A program made the translations under genes and the position numbers. A stretch of 64,000 nt of DNA from Limnohabitans sp. 2KL-51. Its GTDB lineage: Bacteria; Pseudomonadota; Gammaproteobacteria; Burkholderiales; Burkholderiaceae_C. The stretch is taken from the NCBI RefSeq assembly GCF_003063645.1, contig NZ_NESJ01000021.1, forward strand, positions 1 to 64,000, read 5' to 3'. Below the pieces are notes generated by a model that saw nothing but the letters and a program-made list of their open reading frames with translations, searched no databases and was not told the origin of the DNA. This document shows, piece after piece, positions 27,184 through 37,700 of the stretch (positions are counted from its first letter, which is position 1; each line of letters opens with the position of its first letter).

Positions 27184-27789
27184 ATGACCGTTTATGTCAT
27201 TGACGACCACCCCCTGATGCGTGATGCATTGACCATGTTGCTGCATCGTGTCAAACCAGGCCTGAAAATCATCCCAATTCACAAGTTGAATGTTGTGGAA
27301 TCTACGGTTGAAAAAAACGGTCCCCCAGAACTGTTTTGCCTTGATCTTCAACTGCCAGACACCCTGGGCATGTCCGGCGTGCAGGTGCTCAAAGCCAAGT
27401 TCCCTGACATCCCTTTGGTGGTTGTCACCAGCTCCAGCGCCAGCGAATACGAAGCGCGTTGCCTCGAGGCAGGCGCCGATGCCTTCATCGAAAAATCCAA
27501 CAGCCCTGCTCTGATCATTGCTGCTTTGCGCAGTCTTCTGGTGAGCGAAGAGCAAGCAGCGATTGAAGATGCCGCTACGCCCGCCGGCCCGACCAAACTG
27601 TCCAAACGCCAAAAGCAGCTGATCCTGATGCTGGACCAAGGTCTGTCCAACCGCGACATCGCAGACAAACTGGAGATCAGTGAGCACACCGTGAAGGTGC
27701 ACTTCTGGCGCTTGTTCCGCCGCTTGGGCGTCAACAGCCGCACACAAGCGCTGCACTTTGCCCGCACCAACGGCTGGCTGGGTATTTGA
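27184..27789 (+). CDS. NarL/FixJ-type response regulator (orphan)
   Basis: A 201-residue regulator: receiver domain with acidic pair D7/D8, phospho-acceptor D54 (FCLDLQLPD) and conserved Lys in IEKSNS; then a LuxR-type helix-turn-helix (about residues 138-195, LSNRDIADKLEISEHTVKVH). GGAG lies nine bases upstream of the ATG. No histidine kinase is adjacent, so its partner is elsewhere. The next gene starts ten bases after its stop and may be co-transcribed. Confidence 0.93.
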   Translation: MTVYVIDDHPLMRDALTMLLHRVKPGLKIIPIHKLNVVESTVEKNGPPELFCLDLQLPDTLGMSGVQVLKAKFPDIPLVVVTSSSASEYEARCLEAGADAFIEKSNSPALIIAALRSLLVSEEQAAIEDAATPAGPTKLSKRQKQLILMLDQGLSNRDIADKLEISEHTVKVHFWRLFRRLGVNSRTQALHFARTNGWLGI

Positions 27790-27798
27790 TTCGACAGC

Positions 27799-28356
27799 AT
27801 GCCTGTCGTCTCGATCACCTTGCTGCCGGGCTACGCACCGGACACACAGCACCGCATGGTCAACCGCGTGGCCCAGGCCGTGCGGTCCGTGATCGACACA
27901 CCGGAGGCGGGCACCACAGTCTTTGTCAACGAGGTCAGCACCTATCGCCGTGACGGCAAGGTGTTCAGCGGTGGCCGTGCCGCGCACCCGGTGGCTTCAG
28001 AGGTGGTGCAGTCTTTTTTGCAAGCCCTGCAAGAACGCGACCTTCAAAAAGCCCAAAGTTTTTTGCACACCAACTTTGGCATGTGTTTCCCAGGCGGGGT
28101 GAAGATGCACACCTTGCCCGAGATGATCAACTGGGCGAAACAGCGTTACAGCGCCATCCACAAGAACTACGAGCAATTTGAAGAGAGTTGGCAAGGCGAT
28201 GTCACCGTGGTGTTTTGCCACGGCACCTTGCAGGGCACCTGGCTCCATGGTGCGCCTTTTGAAGGCATCCGTTTCATCGACCGGATGGAAGTGCGCGATG
28301 GCCTGATCACACGCCAAGATGTATGGAACGACTTGGCAGAACACCGCCAAGCCTGA
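27799..28356 (+). CDS. 4-oxalocrotonate tautomerase domain fused to an NTF2/SnoaL-like domain
   Basis: A 185-residue two-domain protein. Residues 1 to about 65 match the 4-OT tautomerase family: Pro follows the initiator Met (MPVVSITLLPGYAPDTQ), so removal of Met would expose the catalytic Pro1. Residues about 68-180 look like an NTF2/SnoaL-type domain (VVQSFLQALQERDLQKAQSFL ... WQGDVTVVFCHGTLQGTW ... FIDRMEVRDGLITRQDVWND). The frame is continuous, so the fusion is real in this sequence. A tautomerase or dehalogenase-like activity joined to a binding or enzyme pocket is an inference; substrate unknown. It sits between a response regulator and a lipoprotein. Confidence 0.75.
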   Translation: MPVVSITLLPGYAPDTQHRMVNRVAQAVRSVIDTPEAGTTVFVNEVSTYRRDGKVFSGGRAAHPVASEVVQSFLQALQERDLQKAQSFLHTNFGMCFPGGVKMHTLPEMINWAKQRYSAIHKNYEQFEESWQGDVTVVFCHGTLQGTWLHGAPFEGIRFIDRMEVRDGLITRQDVWNDLAEHRQA

Positions 28357-28364
28357 GCCCACAC

Positions 28365-28565
28365 TCAATCCTTCTTTTTGTTTTTGTCTTTGTCCCGATT
28401 GATGATGTCGGGCGTAACGGCATCGACGACATTGACCACCGTCTTGACCCCGTAAATCACTGTCGACGCGGCGACATCCGCAATGGCCAACACCGTACAG
28501 CCTTGCATCAAAGGCATGGCCAAAAAGGCAGCGATCAGGATACGGGCTCTCATCATTTTTTGCAT
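28365..28565 (-). CDS. Small lipoprotein
   Basis: A 66-residue protein with a lipoprotein signal: MQKMMRARILIAAFLAMPLMQGC, lipobox LMQGC, then about 43 residues (TVLAIADVAASTVIYGVKTVVNVVDAV) ending in a Lys/Asp-rich tail. It resembles the short conserved lipoproteins of the NF038104 type. The open frame extends 60 codons upstream, but that part lacks a signal and is unlikely to be translated. ATG 28556 is an alternative start. Convergent with the tautomerase fusion, eight bases away. Function unknown. Confidence 0.7.
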   Translation of the reverse strand: MQKMMRARILIAAFLAMPLMQGCTVLAIADVAASTVIYGVKTVVNVVDAVTPDIINRDKDKNKKKD

Positions 28566-29016
28566 GTCGAATTCAAATAGGTTGCGCGTGAGCGGTTTCA
28601 CCATCGCACGATGGCGCGGTTGCCTCTCAGAAAAAACCACAGGGGATGTCGTTCGGGTCCATTCGGCGCCAGAAAATTCTTCGCTACAAACTGTCTCCAT
28701 CAAGGCTGGAAACACAGTTCTGAACCTGGGTGTTCTGTACATCATTCTAAAGGTCGATCCTTTTGAACCGAGTGCCCTTACCCTCCATCTGCCGACATCG
28801 GCTTACATGGTGAGTTGTCGGCACTCAATCCAAAGAAAAAAATGAGTTCTGGCGATGGCTTGCAGGGCGTGCTCCACGCCCATCGCCCACAGGGGTGAGC
28901 TCTCACAAAAAAGCCATTCTTTTGGTATTTTTCAAGGCTTCATCGGGCCGAGTCAATAGCACCGGCTAAGTGCCTGCTGCCACCAAGACGCGCGAGCACT
29001 TGGGCACCAGGCTAGT
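28566..29016. other. Non-coding region between lipoprotein and ligA
   Basis: About 450 bases with no convincing gene. It contains the hairpin repeat at 28881-28906 (minus orientation). Confidence 0.5.
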
Positions 29017-29060
29017 TACTTGTATTTTTCAAGTATCGGCCTCAACCCTATACTGAGAGC
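29017..29060 (+). promoter_or_regulatory. ligAB-pobA promoter with operator-like dyad
   Basis: TACTTG-N7-CAAGTA (29017-29035) is a perfect 6-base-arm dyad. It overlaps a weak -35 (TTTTCA, 29026-29031) spaced 17 bases from the good -10 TATACT (29049-29054). Transcription would start about at the ligA ATG (29061), suggesting a leaderless or very short leader. Confidence 0.6.
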
Positions 29061-29432
29061 ATGAACCAAGCCAGCCACGCACAACTTGAGCCAGGGATGC
29101 GCATCGGCGGCTCACTGGTCTTCGATTTGCAACTGTCTTGGCGCGGCCTGCGCATCAACACGATGTGTCATGCGCTGTCCACAGCGCAAGGGCGCGAGTC
29201 CTTCAAGTCTGACGAAGAAGCTTTCATGCAGCGCTTTGCTTTGACAGAGGCCGAGCGAGTGCTGGTGCGTGCGCGCGACTTTTCAGGCCTGCTAGAGGCT
29301 GGCGGAAATATTTACTACCTGATCAAGCTCGGCGCAGTGACAGGGCATGGCCTTTACCGCATGGGGGCCAGTATGCGCGGTGAGACCTACGAAGCGTTTT
29401 TGGCAACCCGCAACGTCCCGGGGAGCGTCTGA
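29061..29432 (+). CDS. ligA: Protocatechuate 4,5-dioxygenase alpha subunit
   Basis: A 123-residue LigA-family protein (GESFKSDEEAFM-like segment at residues 33-50, GGNIYYLIKLGAVTG at about 77-91). The small alpha subunit covers the active site of LigB. It is a little shorter than typical LigA/PmdA (about 140-150). It overlaps ligB by one base. With LigB it opens protocatechuate between C4 and C5 to 4-carboxy-2-hydroxymuconate semialdehyde. Later genes of that pathway are not in the window. Confidence 0.9.
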   Translation: MNQASHAQLEPGMRIGGSLVFDLQLSWRGLRINTMCHALSTAQGRESFKSDEEAFMQRFALTEAERVLVRARDFSGLLEAGGNIYYLIKLGAVTGHGLYRMGASMRGETYEAFLATRNVPGSV

Positions 29433-30274
29433 TGGCACGCATCGTCGCCGGCATCGGCACCTCACATGTGCCATCCATTGGGGGCGCTTACGACCGCGGT
29501 CAAACTGAAACACCAGCGTGGAAGCCTTTGTTCGACGCTTATATCCCCGTGCGTCAATGGCTGAAAGCATTGCAACCGGATGTGTGCATCATGGTCTACA
29601 ACGACCATGGCGCCGATTTCTTCTTCGACCGTTACCCCACGTTCGCTGTGGGTTGTGCTGACCATTACGCCATTGCTGACGAAGGCTTTGGCACGCGGGC
29701 ACTTCCGACGATCCGTGGGGATGTGGCGTTCTCTCAGCACCTTTGTCAGTCTTTGGTGTACGACGAGTTCGACCTGACCATCTGCCAGCAAATGGCCGTC
29801 GAGCATGGTTTTTTGGTACCCATGCATTTGTGCTTTGATCCCTCAGACACGGGCTGGCCTGTGGCTTCGGTGCCGATCGCAGTCAATGTGCTGCAACACC
29901 CCTTGCCCACAGCGCGCCGTTGCTGGCGACTGGGACAAGCCATCCGACGTGCCGTTGACAGCTACCCCGCAGACATCAAGGTCGCCATCATTGGCACAGG
30001 CGGGATGTCGCATCAACTGAGCGGCCCCCACTTCGGCCAGATGCATGCGGACAACGATCAGGATTTCCTGGACCGGATTGAACAGGACCCCGAAAGCCTG
30101 ACCCACATCACACACCAAGAGTTAATGAATCGCTTTGGTGTGGAAGGGATCGAGCTCATCATGTGGCTGGTCATGCGCGGCGCCCTGTCCCCTACGGCTC
30201 GCAAAATTCATCGCCATTACTATGCGCCTATGACGACCGGCATGGGGATGATCACCCTTGAGGAACAAAAGTGA
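29432..30274 (+). CDS. ligB: Protocatechuate 4,5-dioxygenase beta (catalytic) subunit
   Basis: A 280-residue class III extradiol dioxygenase. By position the Fe(II) ligands are H12 (GTSHVPS), H59 (NDHGAD) and E241, and the catalytic His is H194 (GGMSHQ), agreeing with H12, H61, E242 and H195 of Sphingobium LigB. All are present, so the enzyme should be active. Gallate or other catechols are possible alternative substrates, but pobA next door supports protocatechuate. The start overlaps the ligA stop, and its stop overlaps the GTG of pobA. Confidence 0.93.
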   Translation: MARIVAGIGTSHVPSIGGAYDRGQTETPAWKPLFDAYIPVRQWLKALQPDVCIMVYNDHGADFFFDRYPTFAVGCADHYAIADEGFGTRALPTIRGDVAFSQHLCQSLVYDEFDLTICQQMAVEHGFLVPMHLCFDPSDTGWPVASVPIAVNVLQHPLPTARRCWRLGQAIRRAVDSYPADIKVAIIGTGGMSHQLSGPHFGQMHADNDQDFLDRIEQDPESLTHITHQELMNRFGVEGIELIMWLVMRGALSPTARKIHRHYYAPMTTGMGMITLEEQK

Positions 30275-31452
30275 TACGGACACAAGTTGGCATCATTGGC
30301 GCTGGCCCTGCGGGGCTGATGCTTTCTCACTTGCTGCATCTGGAGGGCATCGAGTCGGTCATCATTGAACGCTCGCAAAAAGACCATGTGCGCGCCCGTC
30401 TTCGCGCCGGGGTGCTCGAGCAGGGTACTGTGGAGATGATGCGCGAGGTCGGCCTGGGCGAACGCATGGACCGACTCGCGCTTGAACAACACGCGCTGGA
30501 TTTTCGCTTCAACAACCGCTCTCACAGGCTGGACTTTCACGAGGCATCAGGCGGTAAAAGCGCCTGGGTCTATCCACAGCACGAAGTGGTGGCCGATTTG
30601 ATGCGAGTCCGCGAAGAGGCAGGTGCCCAGATTTTCTATGACGCACCCGTGACGCATATCGAAGGCCTGGAAGGCAGCCGACCCGTCATCCATTTCGAGT
30701 CCGAAGGCCAACCACTCGAATTGTCATGCGATTTCGTGGTCGGATGCGACGGCTTTCGGGGCATCAGCCGCAGCGCCATCCCTGACGACAAGCAGCGGCT
30801 TTATGACCGTGTTTACCCCTTTGGATGGCTGGGCATTTTGGCTGACGCCCCCCCGGCCATCCAAGACATCACCTGGGGTTGCCATCCCGATGGTTTCGCC
30901 ATGATGAGCATCCGCACGCCCGAGGTCACCCGCTTGTATTTGCAGTGCGAACCTGACGACAGCCCCGACAACTGGTCAGACGATCGCATCTGGGCGGCAT
31001 TGCACAAGCGGCTCGATGTCGATGGGCAGCCCCCCATCAACGAAGGTCGCATCACGCAAAAAGCCGTCACCGCCATGCGCAGCTTCATCTGCGAACCCAT
31101 GCGCTTTGGCCGCCTGTTCCTCGCTGGCGATGCTGCCCACATCGTTCCGCCCACAGGCGCCAAGGGTTTGAATGCTGCGATGGCGGACATCAAGGTGCTG
31201 GGACGCTCGCTGGTGGAACACTACAAACGCCAAGATCAGCGCTGGCTAGACCGCTACGCCGACACTTGCCTCGAACGCATGTGGTTGGTCCAGCGGTTCT
31301 CGGCAGGCCTTTGCACGATGGTCCACCAATTTCCGGGGCAAAGCGCCTTCGAACGCGGGATGCAACTGGCAGATCTGAACTACATGACCGGTACTCGGGA
31401 GGGGCGTGCAGAGTTCGCGCACAACTTCACGGGTCTGCCCGTTCTCGCCTGA
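30271..31452 (+). CDS. pobA: 4-hydroxybenzoate 3-monooxygenase
   Basis: A 393-residue flavoprotein hydroxylase, the normal PobA length. The N-terminal FAD motif [12 protein letters not shown] (residues about 8-19), the GD-type motif CDGFRG (about residues 158-163), and [13 protein letters not shown] (about 285-297) are intact. It converts 4-hydroxybenzoate to protocatechuate, the LigAB substrate. It starts at GTG 30271, overlapping the ligB stop, with GAGGA upstream. From residue 201 to past its stop its DNA is repeated almost perfectly at 54141-54750. Confidence 0.95.
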   Translation: MIRTQVGIIGAGPAGLMLSHLLHLEGIESVIIERSQKDHVRARLRAGVLEQGTVEMMREVGLGERMDRLALEQHALDFRFNNRSHRLDFHEASGGKSAWVYPQHEVVADLMRVREEAGAQIFYDAPVTHIEGLEGSRPVIHFESEGQPLELSCDFVVGCDGFRGISRSAIPDDKQRLYDRVYPFGWLGILADAPPAIQDITWGCHPDGFAMMSIRTPEVTRLYLQCEPDDSPDNWSDDRIWAALHKRLDVDGQPPINEGRITQKAVTAMRSFICEPMRFGRLFLAGDAAHIVPPTGAKGLNAAMADIKVLGRSLVEHYKRQDQRWLDRYADTCLERMWLVQRFSAGLCTMVHQFPGQSAFERGMQLADLNYMTGTREGRAEFAHNFTGLPVLA

Positions 31453-31479
31453 CGGGTTTCACCCGCGGGGTCTGCATGC
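30870..31479 (+). repeat. Left copy of a 610-bp near-identical direct repeat (pobA 3' half)
   Basis: It matches 54141-54750 base for base at a constant offset of 23,271, with only a handful of substitutions (for example near 31302-31305 and four around 31453-31475). It covers pobA codon 201 to 27 bases past the stop. Confidence 0.95.
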
Positions 31480-31745
31480 ACTGCCAGCTTTGCGCGCCAT
31501 ACTGGCCTGGCACTTGGTGCAGTACCTGGTCAGGAGTCCAAAGCCAAAGCCCCGCATGGTGCGTGTCTGATCTTGCAAGGCCAAGTCACTTGAAATTTGG
31601 ATCGACTTGATGGTTCTACGGCATGGAAGCACCCATGCTCACGATGACAAATCTGATGGAGCCGTTCCCGGCCCACGGGTCTATGCAAGAGACGATATTC
31701 TTGCAGCCAGAGCGCCATTGAAAGCCGTCAAAGTCTTTCCGCTAT
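31480..31745. other. Gap between pobA repeat and tpsA stop
   Basis: About 265 bases with no gene I can support. It is the left junction of the TPS/two-component block. No inverted repeat or target duplication was recognised. Confidence 0.4.
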
Positions 31746-34700
31746 TTACTCGGTCCTCTCTGAGATCACCACCATCACGCGCGTCCCAGCGACAGTCACT
31801 AGCACTTGCATAGGAAAAGCACCTGTTGGTACGGCTTGGGCATCGAAACGTAAAGTGCTCGCATCAAAACTCAACCATGCCGGCAAAGGTGATCCATCGG
31901 ACAGGCTTGCCTGGGGGTCCACGGTTTGGGACCCTTGTTGAGCTAACGCCTGAATCGCTTCTGGCAACGCGAAACTGAAGCCTAAGCCTACGGTTGATGA
32001 CCCCTTCGGCAGTGACACAGCAGCCATCATTGTTGTGCTGGCAGACGAAGCGCTCAACAGGTCGACGGTGACGCCCGCACTGTGACTGCCAGATGCTGCC
32101 AAACTTTTAGCGCTGCCAGTACTCGATGAATTGGTCGTGCTGGAGGCACTCGAAACGGCCACATTACTGGGCACCAGGGCATTTAGAGCCAAAGGTTCAG
32201 GCATCGTGGGGGTGTCCAAAGCGGTCACCACTTGTCCTTGACCCGTTTTTGAAGCATTTTGTGACACGGCAGCCTGTGCTGCTTTGTCAGCTGCTGCTTT
32301 ATCCGCTACCGCTTTGTCAGATGCTGCTTTATCCGCTGCTGCTTTGTCTGCCGCCGCTTTGTCTGCTGCCGCTTTGTCTGCTGCCGCTTTGTCTGCTGCC
32401 GCTTTGTCTGCCGCCGCTTTGTCTGCCGCCGCTTTGTCTGCCGCCGCTTTGTCTGCCGCCGCTTTGTCTGCTGCCGCTTTGTCTGCTGCCGCTTTGTCAA
32501 CTGCTGCTTTATCCGCTGCCGCTTTGTCAGCTGCTGCTTTATCCGCTGCCGCTTTGTCTGCCGCCGCTTTGTCTGCCGCCGCTTTGTCTGCCGCCGCCTT
32601 GTCTGCCGCCGCTTTGTCTGCCGCCGCTTTGTCTGCCGCCGCTTTGTCTGCTGCCGCTTTGTCAACTGCTGCTTTATCCGCTGCCGCTTTGTCAGCCGCC
32701 GCTTTGTCCGCTGCCGCTTTGTCAGCCGCTGCTTTGTCTGCCGCCGCTTTGTCTGCCGCCGCTTGGGCCGCAGCGGCCGCAGCGGCAGCTGAACCACCTG
32801 CGTTTTCCCCAACTATCGTAGAGTTAGCGGCAATCACAGTAACGCCATTGGCAAGAATATTCCCAACATTGTTCAATAAGATATCGCCTGTGCCTGCGTT
32901 GAATGCACTGCCGTCGACTACGGTCAGCGCGCCACTCTGAGTGATGTTGCCGTTCCCGCTGCTGGCAGTCAGGGCACCACCCACCGTGCTGGTGCCCAGG
33001 TTGAGGTCGCCCGCGCTGTTAAGGGTGAGATGGCCGGTGGTGGTCACCGTGCCGAGCGTCATGCTGTTGACGTCGTTCAGCACCACATCTTTCCCGCCCA
33101 GAACATTGACTGTCCCGACAAAGTCATTCGCCTTGTCCAGCGTGATGTCATCGCCCGCTTTGAGATCGGTCGGACCTGCGGTCACCGTCAAGGTGCTGCT
33201 TGCGCCCTGGTTGATGTCACCCAAGGTGGCTTGCATGTCCAGGCTGGCCACATTGACCACGCCGTCAAGCGTGATGTCCGTAGCCGCAGTGACATCCAGC
33301 TTGCCCGTTGTGGTGACATTGCCCAGCGTCATGCTGTTGACGTCGTTCAGCGTGACGTCGTTGCCGCCCAGCACATTCACCGTGCCGATAAAGTCATTCG
33401 CTTTGTCCAAGGTGATGTCATCACCCGCCTTCAGATCAGTTGGCCCCGCGCTCACCGTCAAGGTGCCTGCCGTCTGAGTGATGTCACCAGCGGTGGCTTC
33501 CAGGTCTAGGCTGGCGACATTCACTGCTCCATTGAGCGTAATGTCCGTAGCCGCAGTGACATCCAGCTTGCCCGATGTGGTGACATTGCCCAGTGTCATG
33601 CTGTTGACGTCGTTCAGCACCACATCTTTACCGCCCAGAACATTGACTGTCCCGACAAAGTCATTCGCCTTGTCCAGCGTGATGTCATCGCCCGCCTTCA
33701 GGTCGGTCGGGCCTGCGTTCACAGCCAAGGTGCTGCTTGCGCCCTGGGTAATGTCACCGGCAGTGGCCTGCAGGTCCAGGCTGGTTACATTGACCACGCC
33801 ATTGAGGGCGATGTCAGTCCCGGCCGTCACATCCAATTTGCCGGTGATGTTCACACCGCCTAGCGTGATGCTGTTGATGTCGTTCAGCGTGACGGCATCG
33901 GCACCGCTCACATTGACTGCACCATTGAAGTCGTTGGCCTTGTCCAGCGTGATGTCATCGCCCGCCTTCAGGTCAGTCGGGCCTGCGCTCACCGTCAGGG
34001 TGCTGCTTGCGCCTTGGGTGATGTCACCGGCCGTAGCTTGCAAGTCCAGGCTGGCCACATTGACCACGCCATTGAGCGCGATGTCAGTCCCAGCCGTCAC
34101 ATCCAGTTTGCCGGTGATGTCCACACCGCCCAGCGTGATGCTGTTGACGTCGTTCAGCGTGACGTCTTTACCGCCCAGCACATTGACTGTGCCTACAAAG
34201 TCATTCGCCTTGTCCAGCGTGATTTCGTCACCCGCCTTCAGGTCGGTCGGGCCTGCGTTCACAGCCAAGGTGCTGCTTGCGCCCTGGGTAATGTCACCGG
34301 CAGTGGCCTGCAGGTCCAGGCTGGTTACATTGACCACGCCATTGAGGGCGATGTCAGTCCCGGCCGTCACATCCAATTTGCCTGTGATGTTCACACCGCC
34401 CAGCGTGATGCTGTTGATGTCGTTCAGCGTGACGTCTTTACCGCCCAGCACATTGACTGTGCCTACAAAGTCGTTCGCTTTGTCCAGCGTGATGTCGTCA
34501 CCCGCCTTCAGATCAGTTGGCCCCGCGCTCACCGTCAAGGTGCCTGCCGTCTGAGTGATGTCACCAGCGGTGGCTTCCAGGTCTAGGCTGGCGACATTCA
34601 CTGCTCCATTGAGCGTAATGTCCGTAGCCGCAGTGACATCCAGCTTGCCCGATGTGGTGACATTGCCCAGTGTCATGCTGTTGACGTCGTTCAGCACCAC

Positions 34701-37700
34701 ATCTTTACCGCCCAGAACATTGACTGTCCCGACAAAGTCATTCGCCTTGTCCAGCGTGATGTCATCGCCCGCCTTCAGGTCAGTCGGGCCTGCGCTCACC
34801 GTCAGGGTGCTGCTTGCGCCTTGGGTGATGTCACCGGCCGTAGCTTGCAAGTCCAGGCTGGCCACATTGACCACGCCATTGAGCGCGATGTCAGTCCCAG
34901 CCGTCACATCCAGTTTGCCGGTGATGTCCACACCGCCCAGCGTGATGCTGTTGACGTCGTTCAGCGTGACGTCTTTACCGCCCAGCACATTGACTGTGCC
35001 TACAAAGTCATTCGCCTTGTCCAGCGTGATGTCATCGCCCGCCTTCAGGTCGGTCGGGCCTGCGTTCACAGCCAAGGTGCTGCTTGCGCCCTGGGTAATG
35101 TCACCGGCAGTGGCCTGCAAGTCCAGGCTGGCCACATTGACCACGCCATTGAGCGCGATGTCAGTCCCGGCCGTCACATCCAATTTGCCTGTGATGTTCA
35201 CACCGCCCAGCGTGATGCTGTTGACGTCGTTCAGCGTGACGTCTTTACCGCCCAGCACATTGACTGTGCCTACAAAGTCGTTCGCTTTGTCCAGCGTGAT
35301 GTCATCGCCCGCCTTCAGGTCAGTCGGGCCTGCGCTCACCGTCAGGGTGCTGCTTGCGCCTTGGGTGATGTCACCGGCCGTGGCCTGCAAGTCCAAGCTG
35401 GCGACGTTGACCACGCCATTGAGCGCGATGTCAGTCCCGGCCGTCACATCCAGTTTGCCGGTGATGTTCACACCGCCCAGCGTGATGCTGTTGACGTCAT
35501 TCAGCGTGACGTCTTTACCGCCCAGCACGTTGACTGAACCATTGAAGTCGTTGGCCCCATCGAGCACGATATCGGCCCCAGCACCGGCTGTCGCGGCACT
35601 TAATGTGGCGCCCCCCCCGGAGAAGATGGCAGTTCCCGCGCTTTGGGCGATACCACCATTGATGCTGGTGATTTGCGTAGTCCCAGTGGTATTGAGGTTA
35701 CCGATCGTCAAGCCCCCAGCTGTATCGGTGATGCTGGTATTGCCCCCCACGGTCATGGTGCCTGCTGTGGCCTGGCTGAAATCCTGGGTCACGGTGAGGT
35801 TGCCCGTGACGCTCAGGCTGCCATTCGTCTGTGTGAGGGTGGCCAGTGTGATCGGACCGGTACTTGTAAGAACGCCACCGCTTTGGATATAAGCGTCGAG
35901 CGTGACACCGCCAGCACCCACATTCAGCGTGCCAGCCGATTGGCTGAGCGAAGCGTTGGCCCCCGACAAACTGTCGACCTGGACTGGACCGCTTTGCGCC
36001 GGCGCTACCACCGTGCTGCCAAAGCTGACATTAACCCCAGACGGAATCACCACCTGGGCCACATTTGACAGGTCGGGCACGGCGCCGCCCGCCCAGTTCG
36101 CTGGGTCAAACCAGTTGCCCGAAACACCACCCACCCAGGTCACCGCGTTCAAACGGGTGATGTTGGCCGTGGTGCTGGCACCAGTAGCCACGCTGTAATT
36201 GGCTGCATCGGCCCCTGAAAGACTTACGCCACCCACAGTAACCGCCTTACCTTGACCCACATTTTTGTCGGCGAATATGGCGCTGCGAGTGATGGTGAAA
36301 ACATCACCACTCACTCGCGTGTCGCTGGTGGTCACCGTCGCGCTGGCACTGCCGTCATAGACCCGATCAACCCCAGCAAAGTTCACCAGCAGGGGGCGGG
36401 CCGTGATCTGCCCATCGTTGCCGCTGAAGCTGCCGCCACCTGTCAGGTGGTAGTTACCCGCATCGGCGCCGGCCAAGCCCAGGCCCGACAGGGTGTAGGC
36501 GATGTTGCTGCCGACATTGCGGCTGCCAAAGGCGCCCAGACCATTGACCGTCACCACATCGTTCGTCTCCAGCGTAGTCAGCCCCAGCGTGACACCCGAC
36601 ATGCTGGTGGTGCCGTCATACACCTTGGAGACGCCGGTGGCCGATGCAGTGAGCCCTTTGGTGACCACCTGGTGCGAACCTACCACCGTCACGGTGTTGC
36701 TGAAATTGGCACTGTTCTCCGTGACCAACCCCGCCACCCCCAACTGGTAGCTGCCTACCTTGAGCTTGCCCGCTGTGCCAAAGTCGCCCGCCACAGTTTG
36801 CGGCGCCACCGTCAAGCCCGCCGTACCCGATGCGCCGTCGTTGACGCTGACCAGGTTGCTGTTGTCGATGCTCACGCTCGAGCCCGCTACACCGCCAGAG
36901 CCCAGGGTGTAGACCGTGCCGGCGGACTCGTATTGGACGCTGGCCAGGGCATAGGCCGTGGCTGTGCCATAGGTGTTGCTGACGGGCGTGATCCGCACCA
37001 ACAACTGGTTCGAAGGCACGATGGTGTAGTCGCCTGCGGTATAGCTGATGGCGTAGTTCGACGATGTCAGGCCGCTGGCTTGCAACGCGCTGGTGTACTT
37101 GTTTGCCAGCACATCGGACGATGCATTCGGTCGGTTGACGCTGGCCGTGCCGGTGAGCACGGCCGCTGTCTCACCATTCACAAATGCGCTGAAACTCACG
37201 CCCTCAAAATTAAGCGCATCAGACTGCGTCAAAAACCGCGCATCGTTGTTAGCCCGAACCGTCAGCGCGGCTGGCGTGATGGTGCCGCTGCCATTGGTCC
37301 ATGACAGGTTGTAGTTCCCGGCATCGGCACCCGACAGCGCCACGGTACCCTGGTTGATGGCCAACGCCGTGACTGCGCCAGACACCACACCCCCTACCCG
37401 TTCCACGTTGGCACTGGCAAAGGCGGCGTTTCCGGTGACGCTGACCGTATCGCCCGCGATCACGCCGGTCAGACTGCCCGCGCCTGCGCTCACATAGCCC
37501 GTGACGCCGGTTGGCATGCGGGTGGTGCCGTCATAGGTCTTGACCACACCTGTCTCGCCGCTGAGCGAGAGGCTGGCTTGAGTGACGTCAGCAGTCAGGC
37601 CGGCTTGCTGCACCAGCGCGTAGTTGGCCGCGTCCGTGCCACTGATCGTGTTGCCGGTGACGGTGACGGCCTTGCCGGCGCCCACGTTCTTGTAGGCGAA

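Noticed and set aside
27799..28356. Tautomerase and NTF2 domains as two genes joined by a frameshift error
   Set aside because: One uninterrupted frame of normal codon use covers both domains, and no internal start with a ribosome site was seen.
28565..28745. N-terminal extension of the small lipoprotein
   Set aside because: It would bury the signal peptide and lipobox 60 residues inside the protein.
31607..31813. 68-codon plus-strand frame between pobA and tpsA
   Set aside because: It runs into the tpsA 3' end antisense, has no ribosome site and no recognisable domain.
32126..32940. Leu/Pro-rich and Ala/Ser/Leu-rich frames on the plus strand
   Set aside because: They are shadows of the 15-bp AAADK repeat of TpsA; any frame through it stays open.
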